Shown: positions 1 through 5,157 of the stretch, in pieces
Layout of the letters: each line of letters opens with the position of its first letter
How positions within the stretch are numbered: position 1 is the stretch's first letter
NCBI GenBank assembly: GCA_015520985.1
Contig: WAOY01000218.1
Location: forward strand, 1-5,392
Length of the DNA: 5,392 nt
Direction: 5' to 3'
DNA from: DHVE2 group archaeon
GTDB lineage: Archaea > Thermoplasmatota > Thermoplasmata > Thermoplasmatales > Aciduliprofundaceae
Translations under genes and position numbers: made by a program
Notes under the pieces: model-generated
The model's database searches: none
What the model was told of the DNA's origin: nothing
What the model saw: the letters and a program-made list of their open reading frames with translations, nothing else

Positions 1-127
1 CATGGTGAAGGCATCATACGTCGTACTCGATAAGATAGCCAAGGTCACCGGAGCCAAGGACATACTCATCGAAGAATGTTCCGGCGATAACCTCGTTGAG
101 ATAAAACTGCTGCTGCCAAAAAAATAG
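1..127 (+). CDS. C-terminal end of an unrecognised protein (5' truncated by the window edge)
   Basis: An open frame enters from the left edge and ends at TAG (125-127). It encodes about 41 visible residues from the Met codon at 2-4 (MVKASYVVLDKIAKVTGAKD..., ending in LLLPKK). An alternating hydrophobic/charged pattern with a GAKDILIEE segment and a VEIKLLLP strand looks like a small alpha/beta C-terminus. The codons (AAG, ATA, GAG, CTC/CTG) match the neighbouring genes, so this is probably real coding sequence. Whether ATG at 2 is a true start or an internal Met cannot be decided, since only one base precedes it; I think an internal Met in a longer gene is more likely. I do not recognise the family and assign no function. 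The gene converges on the large surface-protein gene with an 18-bp gap, and a T-run at 142-147 could end its transcript. Confidence 0.6.
   Translation, partial: MVKASYVVLDKIAKVTGAKDILIEECSGDNLVEIKLLLPKK
118..124 (-). terminator. T-tract terminator candidate for the surface-protein gene
   Basis: On the minus strand seven consecutive T residues lie about 21 bases beyond the TAA stop of the large minus-strand gene. On the plus strand the same bases are the two final Lys codons (AAA AAA) and part of the Pro codon of the left-edge gene. The two convergent genes therefore each carry the other's likely termination signal in their tail. Confidence 0.35.
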
Positions 128-141
128 AGAAGGGTTCTGGC

Positions 142-147
142 TTTTTT
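142..147 (+). terminator. T-tract terminator candidate for the left-edge gene
   Basis: Six consecutive T residues begin 15 bases after the TAG stop of the plus-strand gene. Archaeal transcription usually ends at such U-runs without needing a hairpin. The run overlaps the TAA stop of the convergent gene (146-148). Confidence 0.4.
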
Positions 148-2647
148 ATCGCCTTCTAGCCACAATTGCCACCACTACAAATATCACGACCAGCATTATC
201 GCCGGGATTCCGTTGCTGAACTCTGGAACCGCGGTGCTTTCACCCCAGTTGTCCGACGAGGTTATTCTGTTCCAGGTGCTGGTGTCGTAAACAGATTCTC
301 CCATCGGAATACCGTTGCTTGTGACCCCATAGTCTCGGATGTATATCATTGACCCTATGTCCTTTTCTTCTCCGGCTGTCAGGTTAAGTTTTGAGTAGTC
401 AATCGCAATCTCTATGGTCCAGGAGTTCGTGGAGTTATCCGCAGCAAAGGTCCATCCACTCGGTGTGGTCTCCACCCAATTTCCACCGGAGAATTTCCAT
501 TCTTTGATTGAGTTGCTGAAGTATATACCAATTACGAAATCATCGCCCTTGGGTGTGCCATCGTGGTCATAGTTCACATCGAAACCCAATTCGATTATTG
601 TGTTGCTGGACGGTGCTGGGTTGGAGTAGTGCACGAGGATGTACATCTTATTGTCGAAAGTCTTCATGTACATCTGGAGGTCCTTTGTGGATCTCCATAC
701 GGAGTACGAGTAGTAGAATGCATCGTTCCATTCTCCAGCGCTCATGGTTCCATCAAGAGTTACTGCTGTTCCGTTGTGGGCATCAAAGGTCATGTGATCC
801 CTGCCCCATGCAGAGGGGGACGTAAGCAGCAGAGTCCAGTCGTCAGGTACCCTGTAGTCTGAGCCATAGGGCACTTCGTATCCCCGTCCCTCTATGTAAC
901 TGCGGACTCTCATATGCACATCCCTGAATGTTCCGGATGTTATCCCCAGTACGCTGAGGGGTATTCTGAGCTCATAGTAAACATAGCCCCCATTCATAGA
1001 CATACCCATCGTCGCATTGGTCGGTGATTCGCCAGCAGACCATCCGGAACCCGTTCCGTGGCTCTCTCGGTATATTGTTGTATCGTTTGATAGCTTGGAG
1101 CCCCAGAACCTGACGTCGTCTGTCTGTGGTGCAGATCCACCATTACCATTGACATCAAAGTAGAACATTATGGTTGATTCCTGGCCGCTGACGTTGGCGA
1201 TGTATCCGCCCAGGTATAGGTATGTACCATCCTCCGCTGATCTGATGAAAACTGCACGGCCGTATTCATCCTGCAGGTAGTACTGCGAGGCCCCGTTCCA
1301 TTCCGCCGAGGAATACTCTCCGTCCACCGTAGGAGCAACGTAGCTAGCGGGCGTGCTTATCTCCTCGTACTGCCCGTTCCAGTGACTCTGAGAGTATGCG
1401 GTGATGTACGTGTCGGGTTCGTTGAAGCGGAATGTGGACGGGTAATTCGTAATGTTTGTGTACTGCATTCCAAATCCCAGCAGGTTATCAGTGTTTCCAT
1501 TCAGGCCCATATAACTCTTAAGAATCCTCACCTCGGCGGTGCAGTACTGCGAACTGAACACCCAGTACGCTGTTATGTTCACCCCGTCTGGATCTTTAAA
1601 CGAGGACCAAGATCCAGAAGAATACGCTTCTCTGTACTTCACGCCATTCGCGCCCTCGGAGAGCACGACGTAAAAGGTGGAATCCTTCAAAGAAGCGCTG
1701 CGACTGTTGTTGTTCTCAAAGTGCACGGAGAGATAATCAGATTCGGAGGTATTCGCCACCTGAAGGTACAGGTATATGTAGGACTCGTCTTCAAAAATGG
1801 CTGTGTAATTATCCCAGGTACTGTCCAATCTTATGAAATTGGCGCCGTACCATTCGAATAGATACGAGTACTTACCGTCCATGGTTATCCTAGAGGTCAT
1901 CCTGGGTATGTAGACGTTGTACCCGTGGTTCCTGTTCGTGTAGTAAAGTATGTTTTCCAAAAGCGCATTTCCCTCGCTTGTTAATTCTTTCGGGCTTATC
2001 GTGTACCCGTAGAACAGATAGTTATTGATCTGCGCTATTGAAGTATAGTCGCTGTTTCCGCTCCAGTTTCCCAGAAATAGCGTGTTGTTGAACTGTCTCT
2101 CGCCCTTGGCCAGCAGGTACATCTCGCTTCCAGGAGTGCTATACAGTTGAATGTTGCCGGGCACCCCCGACACGGTGTTGGGTGTGGAGTATATAAATAA
2201 GTTCGAGGCGGATACACCGTTGGTGTAGGAGCCGGCGTAGTAAAAATGCGAGGTTAATCCAAGCAGGGGTGCAAATCTTCCACCACCTCCACCGATTCCT
2301 ATGATCGGAAGGTCGCTCCTGTACATGTTAAGTGCCTCCTGGGAAGTGATTGAATCTGCGTCAGTTCCTACAATAATGATGTTGTAGTTGTGGTACTCCG
2401 CGTTCGAGATTCCATCCTGAGGAAGGAGATCTACGGCGTAATCCTTTGATATCAGGTACTCCCTCCATTCATCCGCAAGGGTTTTGTTATCACCGTAGAC
2501 GTACAGTATCTTTCCGGAGTCTCCGTAGGCCCTCGTTTCTGTGGGCATCTCTGCCCCGCTAGCTTCACCAAGAATTGCAAACATTGATGCGAGCATCAAT
2601 ACTGCAATCATAATGGGAAGCAATACGGTTTTCAAATTTTTTCCCAT
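146..2647 (-). CDS. Secreted surface-anchored protein: GATase-like domain, three CBM9-like repeats, PEF-CTERM-like tail
   Basis: The protein has 833 residues from ATG at 2647; residue numbers below use the longer frame from TTG at 2662, so subtract 5. I prefer the ATG because a TATA box ends 22 bases upstream of it, and a TTG start would lie upstream of the transcript. A signal peptide (Lys-containing n-region, hydrophobic core about 13-31, small residues near 33-37) is followed by a Rossmann-like glutamine-amidotransferase-like domain (about 50-245; KILYVYGD, NIIIVGTD, GIGGGGGRF). Three CBM9/DOMON-like beta-sandwich repeats begin at about 258, 444 and 632, each opening with a T-x-DG-x-x-S...EW motif and closing with an E-[VLI]-[RA]-I strand. 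The C-terminus has PEF (813-815), a hydrophobic helix and RRR, the layout of an archaeosortase-type sorting signal. Many N-x-S/T sequons suggest glycosylation outside the cell. The likely role is carbohydrate or surface binding; the exact ligand is unknown. An S-layer-associated or pseudoenzyme role is an alternative. Confidence 0.85.
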   Translation of the reverse strand: MGKNLKTVLLPIMIAVLMLASMFAILGEASGAEMPTETRAYGDSGKILYVYGDNKTLADEWREYLISKDYAVDLLPQDGISNAEYHNYNIIIVGTDADSITSQEALNMYRSDLPIIGIGGGGGRFAPLLGLTSHFYYAGSYTNGVSASNLFIYSTPNTVSGVPGNIQLYSTPGSEMYLLAKGERQFNNTLFLGNWSGNSDYTSIAQINNYLFYGYTISPKELTSEGNALLENILYYTNRNHGYNVYIPRMTSRITMDGKYSYLFEWYGANFIRLDSTWDNYTAIFEDESYIYLYLQVANTSESDYLSVHFENNNSRSASLKDSTFYVVLSEGANGVKYREAYSSGSWSSFKDPDGVNITAYWVFSSQYCTAEVRILKSYMGLNGNTDNLLGFGMQYTNITNYPSTFRFNEPDTYITAYSQSHWNGQYEEISTPASYVAPTVDGEYSSAEWNGASQYYLQDEYGRAVFIRSAEDGTYLYLGGYIANVSGQESTIMFYFDVNGNGGSAPQTDDVRFWGSKLSNDTTIYRESHGTGSGWSAGESPTNATMGMSMNGGYVYYELRIPLSVLGITSGTFRDVHMRVRSYIEGRGYEVPYGSDYRVPDDWTLLLTSPSAWGRDHMTFDAHNGTAVTLDGTMSAGEWNDAFYYSYSVWRSTKDLQMYMKTFDNKMYILVHYSNPAPSSNTIIELGFDVNYDHDGTPKGDDFVIGIYFSNSIKEWKFSGGNWVETTPSGWTFAADNSTNSWTIEIAIDYSKLNLTAGEEKDIGSMIYIRDYGVTSNGIPMGESVYDTSTWNRITSSDNWGESTAVPEFSNGIPAIMLVVIFVVVAIVARRR

Positions 2648-2668
2648 AACTGCAATAGTCAAGCATGC

Positions 2669-2681
2669 TATATAATATTTT
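2669..2681 (-). promoter_or_regulatory. TATA box (with A-rich upstream element) of the surface-protein gene
   Basis: On the minus strand this reads AAAATATTATATA. Its last A is 22 bases from the ATG at 2647, which would put transcription initiation at or next to the A of the start codon. The mRNA is therefore predicted to be leaderless, and no Shine-Dalgarno sequence is visible in front of the ATG. Confidence 0.55.
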
Positions 2682-2727
2682 CCATCATTTTTGTTTGATT
2701 AAAAATTTGCCATCTTATTTTCATCCC

Positions 2728-2742
2728 GCAAAAAGGTAATAT
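2728..2742 (+). promoter_or_regulatory. BRE/TATA-like promoter of the tRNA-Arg gene
   Basis: An A-rich BRE-like stretch (CGCAAAAAGG) is followed by TAATAT (2737-2742), which ends about 24 bases before the first base of the mature tRNA. This matches the TATA-to-start spacing of the protein genes here. The box itself departs from the TTTATATA consensus, so the call is moderate. Confidence 0.4.
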
Positions 2743-2766
2743 CCTATGGAGAAATACTCCGCCATG

Positions 2767-2840
2767 GGGCCCGTAGGCTAGCCAGGATAGACTGTGGGTC
2801 TTCGGAATCCACGGCCCGGGTTCGAATCCCGGCGGGCCCG
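2767..2840 (+). tRNA. tRNA-Arg, anticodon UCG
   Basis: A 74-base cloverleaf can be drawn by hand. The acceptor stem GGGCCCG (2767-2773) pairs fully with CGGGCCC (2833-2839), and the discriminator is G (2840). T8 and A9 are standard. The D-loop is AGCCAGGATA with G18G19 and A20, an arginine identity base in the bacterial system. The anticodon stem TGGGT/ATCCA (one G-T pair) encloses the loop CTTCGGA, giving TCG at 2802-2804. The variable loop is 4 nt, and the T-arm CCGGG-TTCGAAT-CCCGG is perfect. There is no intron, and the 3' CCA is not encoded, which is common in archaea. The UCG anticodon reads CGA and perhaps other CGN codons, whereas the genes here mainly use AGG for Arg. The D-stem (GGCT/GACT) is weak, with a C12-A23 mismatch and two G-T pairs; see findings. 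Confidence 0.93.
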
Positions 2841-2862
2841 CTGCCCTTCGGGTTCTGGGTAT

Positions 2863-3423
2863 TCAGACCTTCGATCCGCTTTCGTTAGCGTTCTTCAACG
2901 CGTTGGCCAGGATGAGGAGCCAGATGCCTCCGAGTATAATGTCTATGGATATGAAGAATCCCAGCACCGTGTCGCTGTTCCCTGGCCAGTTCAGAAATAC
3001 TAACAGGGCCAGTATCAAGTTACCAAGACCCACGAGCAGGTGCCCCGCCTTGCCATGCTCATCGCGATATGTCGCGGCGAATGCCACCAGGGCGGCTATG
3101 ACGAAGAAAATCCCAAGGAACAGTGTGATTATGGCGGCCACAAGCAGTGGGAACAGGGCCAATATTATCCCTATTCCCAGGGCCACTCCCCCAATAATCG
3201 TGGGCCACATACCGTACTGCCGCGCGTCTGCCGTGAATCCGTATATGAGAATTACTATGCCCCCCACCAGAAGTAAAATTCCAGCGATGGATATTATCGC
3301 AGTCGCCACGAAGCTCATAACGAAAAGTCCGATTATCCCAAGAATCAAGACCACGACGCCCAGCAAAGTGAGCATCTTCGGATTCCCCATATTCCCTGCG
3401 CTTTCCCCGTCCATTTCAATCAC
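2863..3423 (-). CDS. HdeD/DUF308-family six-TM membrane protein
   Basis: This 186-residue protein is very hydrophobic, with six predicted membrane helices at about 17-38, 39-61, 74-92, 93-117, 127-145 and 151-174. They are separated by short loops (TADARQYGMWP, YRDEHGKAGH, NWPGNSD). The pattern of paired helices with repeated G-x-x-[IL]-[IL]-x-G-[IL] motifs, a WP at 73-74 before the second pair, and a length near 190 is typical of the HdeD/DUF308 family. E. coli HdeD is linked to acid resistance, but archaeal members are mostly uncharacterised, so only the family name is safe. The start is chosen as GTG at 3423 because a perfect TTTATATA ends 23 bases upstream, implying a leaderless mRNA. ATG at 3414 (residue 4) is the alternative. 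The gene diverges from the methylthiotransferase gene and converges on the tRNA gene, with a 22-bp gap. Confidence 0.82.
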   Translation of the reverse strand: MIEMDGESAGNMGNPKMLTLLGVVVLILGIIGLFVMSFVATAIISIAGILLLVGGIVILIYGFTADARQYGMWPTIIGGVALGIGIILALFPLLVAAIITLFLGIFFVIAALVAFAATYRDEHGKAGHLLVGLGNLILALLVFLNWPGNSDTVLGFFISIDIILGGIWLLILANALKNANESGSKV

Positions 3424-3445
3424 GGATTAACATAACTCCCGATGC

Positions 3446-3462
3446 TATATAAAGCTTTTTAA
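3446..3462 (-). promoter_or_regulatory. BRE + TATA box of the HdeD-like gene
   Basis: The minus strand reads TTAAAAAGC followed by TTTATATA (3453-3446), an excellent archaeal BRE/TATA pair and the strongest promoter in the window. The last A lies 23 bases from the GTG at 3423, which predicts transcription starting on or beside that codon. Confidence 0.7.
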
Positions 3463-3475
3463 TCACAACCGTGCA

Positions 3476-3493
3476 CCGGGAAACGTTTTTATC
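3476..3493 (+). promoter_or_regulatory. BRE + TATA-like box of the methylthiotransferase gene
   Basis: ACCGGGAAACG (BRE-like) leads into TTTTTATC (3486-3493), which ends about 20 bases before the GTG at 3514. No Shine-Dalgarno precedes the GTG. A nearer ATG at 3503 runs into TGA after four codons, so it is not the start. This promoter is back-to-back with that of the HdeD-like gene, with about 30 bp between the two boxes. Confidence 0.5.
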
Positions 3494-3513
3494 GTTTATC
3501 CCATGGTCGGTGC

Positions 3514-4731
3514 GTGAAAGTATACGTTGAGGCGTATGGCTGCTCGCAGAACATAGCAGAGACGCACATGCTGGCTAAGAGCATGGGCGAGATAGTCGAA
3601 TCTCCCGAGGATGCGGACGTGCTCGTGCTCGGAACATGCATAGTGATAGGGCACACGGAGCACCGAATGCTCAGAAGGATCGACGAATTGAGGGAATACG
3701 GTAAAAAACTCGTGGTCTACGGATGCCTTCCCTCCGCGCTCCGGGAAAAGGTTCCCGAAGATGTTATTGCGGTGAGAACCTGGGAGTTCGAGAGGGCAAA
3801 TGAAATTCTAGGTTTCGGCTCGAACCCCATGGGGTACCTGCACACCATGGACCTCGTGGCCACCATTCCCATCGCCAACGGTTGTCTCGGCTCATGCACA
3901 TACTGCATAACCCGCATAGCCAGGGGGAGAGTGAGGAGCAGGAGCCCTGAATGGATCCGCGAGATGGTGAGGAGAGCCTTGGGAGAAGGGATGAAGGAGA
4001 TACGCCTGAGCGCGCAGGACACCGCTGCGTACGGCAGGGACATAGGCACTAACCTGGCGAAGTTGCTGGAGGAGATAACTTCAATAGAGGGGGAGTTCAG
4101 AATTCGCGTTGGTATGATGGAACCCAGGGAGACGATGCGAATACTCGATGATCTAATTGAAGCGTACAGGGACGAGAAGGTGTACAAGTTCCTTCACCTC
4201 CCGGTGCAGAGCGGGGACAATGAAATTCTGAGGAGGATGAACCGCGGCTACACCGTGGAGGAATTCCTGGAGATAGTCAAAGAGTTCAGAAGGAAGATTC
4301 CCGGGTTGATGCTCTCCACAGACGTCATAGTGGGATTCCCCGGGGAGAGCGATGAAAGCATGAGGAACACGGTGGAGATGATAGAGAAAGTCCGGCCAGA
4401 GATACTGAACATAACCCGCTTCTCCCCGAGGCCGAAGACCCCGGCGTACAGGTGGAAGAGGCCTTCCACCAACGACGTGAAGAGGTGGAGCAAGGAGCTT
4501 GGTGAAATCCACTCCAGGATTTTGAGGGAAATAAACGAAAAATACATCGGAAAGGAACTGCGAGTTCTCGTGCCCCAGCGCGGCAAGAGGGGAAACTTCG
4601 TCGGGAGAACCGACGAGTACAGGCCCGTGATACTCCGGGAGGCTACTCTGGGGGAATTTGTCAGGGTGAGGGTGGTTGAAGCCAGGGACACGTATCTTCT
4701 GGGGAAATCATGCCCTCCTGAAAAACGCTGA
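3514..4731 (+). CDS. tRNA t6A37 methylthiotransferase, archaeal/eukaryotic MtaB (CDKAL1) type
   Basis: This 405-residue radical-SAM enzyme is predicted to convert t6A at position 37 of ANN-decoding tRNAs into ms2t6A, stabilising codon-anticodon pairing in the cytoplasm. All three family domains are visible. The N-terminal UPF0004 domain carries the auxiliary 4Fe-4S ligands Cys10 (EAYGCSQN), Cys42 (LGTCIV) and Cys71 (VYGCLP). The radical-SAM core has Cys124-x3-Cys128-x2-Cys131 (NGCLGSCTYC), followed by SAQDTAAYG, FLHLPVQSGD (227-236) and DVIVGFPGE. The C-terminal TRAM domain spans about 344-397. The short linker, the SQNIAE form of the first motif and the length of about 400 fit the archaeal MiaB-like-B group rather than bacterial MiaB or RimO. 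The start is GTG; the conserved KVYVEAYGC strand begins at residue 2, so no N-terminal extension is missing. Its last 24 bases overlap the convergent zinc-ribbon gene. Confidence 0.93.
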   Translation: MKVYVEAYGCSQNIAETHMLAKSMGEIVESPEDADVLVLGTCIVIGHTEHRMLRRIDELREYGKKLVVYGCLPSALREKVPEDVIAVRTWEFERANEILGFGSNPMGYLHTMDLVATIPIANGCLGSCTYCITRIARGRVRSRSPEWIREMVRRALGEGMKEIRLSAQDTAAYGRDIGTNLAKLLEEITSIEGEFRIRVGMMEPRETMRILDDLIEAYRDEKVYKFLHLPVQSGDNEILRRMNRGYTVEEFLEIVKEFRRKIPGLMLSTDVIVGFPGESDESMRNTVEMIEKVRPEILNITRFSPRPKTPAYRWKRPSTNDVKRWSKELGEIHSRILREINEKYIGKELRVLVPQRGKRGNFVGRTDEYRPVILREATLGEFVRVRVVEARDTYLLGKSCPPEKR

Positions 4732-5157
4732 ATCCCGTGACGTTTTCAGGAGGATTCCCTCCGTGCATGTCTCCATTTCAATCCGCATATCAGGGAGGGC
4801 AAGGATGGGTATGTCTCCCCATATGCGCTCCACGTCCCCGGGATAAACACCCGTCGTCATGCAATTCCCATCGCTTTCGAGGTGGTAAAGGGAGCCGTCC
4901 ATGCATAGGTACCACTCGTCTTCGTCCAGAAGGAAGAAGAGTTCGGTGTTGCCGAATTTCAGGTATCCCGTCCTCTCGCCTATGTCCACCCTGGGAAAGT
5001 AGTACCACCTCCCGTCCTTTCTCTTGACCAGATAGAATTTCTTCTTCTCCGCGTCAACCACGAGCACCGAACCGCAGTACGGGCAAACAGAGACCTTTGC
5101 CTTGCTCTTGTCCTCGAGCTGCGCGTAGCACGTGGGACACTGCCAGGGGAACCTCAT
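4708..5157 (-). CDS. Zinc-ribbon protein of unknown function, coupled to folP
   Basis: A 149-residue protein begins MRFPWQCPTC. Cys7-x2-Cys10 and Cys25-x2-Cys28 (CPYCGS) form a classical four-cysteine zinc ribbon, followed by a charged linker. About 100 residues of beta-rich sequence come next (KKFYLVKRKDGRWYYFP, GYLKFGNTELFFLLDEDEWYL, GSLYHLESDG), resembling the beta-barrel-like domains seen behind zinc ribbons, for example DUF4178-type; that match is tentative. There is no signal peptide or membrane segment. The start is well supported: ATG at 5157 shares ATGA with the folP stop, and GGAGG (minus strand, 5169-5165) sits 7 bases upstream. The frame stays open upstream of this ATG, but there it lies out of frame over the conserved end of FolP. 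The 3' end overlaps the methylthiotransferase gene by 24 bases. The function is unknown; a nucleic-acid-binding or protein-interaction role is only a guess. Confidence 0.82.
   Translation of the reverse strand: MRFPWQCPTCYAQLEDKSKAKVSVCPYCGSVLVVDAEKKKFYLVKRKDGRWYYFPRVDIGERTGYLKFGNTELFFLLDEDEWYLCMDGSLYHLESDGNCMTTGVYPGDVERIWGDIPILALPDMRIEMETCTEGILLKTSRDSAFFRRA
4714..4753. repeat. Inverted repeat over the overlapping 3' ends of two convergent genes
   Basis: The left arm CCTCCTGAAAAACG (4714-4727) and right arm CGTTTTCAGGAGG (4741-4753) are perfect reverse complements over 13 bp, apart from one extra A in the left arm. They enclose a 13-base loop. The plus-strand left arm encodes the last residues (PPEKR) of the methylthiotransferase, and the whole element lies in the coding end of the zinc-ribbon gene. 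Transcripts from either strand could fold into the same stem-loop. There is no strong T-run after it, so a role as mRNA 3'-end structure is as likely as termination. Confidence 0.6.

Noticed and set aside
1382..1861. A 159-codon plus-strand open frame
   Set aside because: It lies wholly antisense inside the large surface-protein gene, has no recognisable domain or promoter, and its composition fits a mirror of the beta-sandwich codons.
2645..2662. TTG at 2662 as start of the large surface protein, adding five residues
   Set aside because: It lies only 7 bases from the TATA box, upstream of the expected transcript start, and it puts extra residues before a normal signal-peptide n-region.
2748..2760. 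Small GGAG-AAATA-CTCC hairpin just before the tRNA
   Set aside because: A four-base stem is expected by chance, and it lies inside the promoter-to-tRNA spacer.
2767..2863. tRNA 3' end as an integration (att) site for a mobile element
   Set aside because: No integrase gene and no second copy of the tRNA 3' end were seen in the window, and flanking genes look native.
2903..3430. A 175-codon plus-strand open frame antisense to the HdeD-like gene
   Set aside because: It is Pro/Ser/Arg-rich low-information sequence opposite clear membrane-helix codons; the minus strand has the TATA box and family pattern.
3717..4691. Long minus-strand open frames opposite the methylthiotransferase
   Set aside because: The plus strand carries all conserved cysteines and motifs of the family; the antisense frames show no domain and are shadows.
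2767..4731. Functional link between the tRNA-Arg gene and the nearby tRNA methylthiotransferase
   Set aside because: MtaB acts on t6A37 in tRNAs reading ANN codons. This tRNA has anticodon UCG and G37, so it is not an expected substrate.
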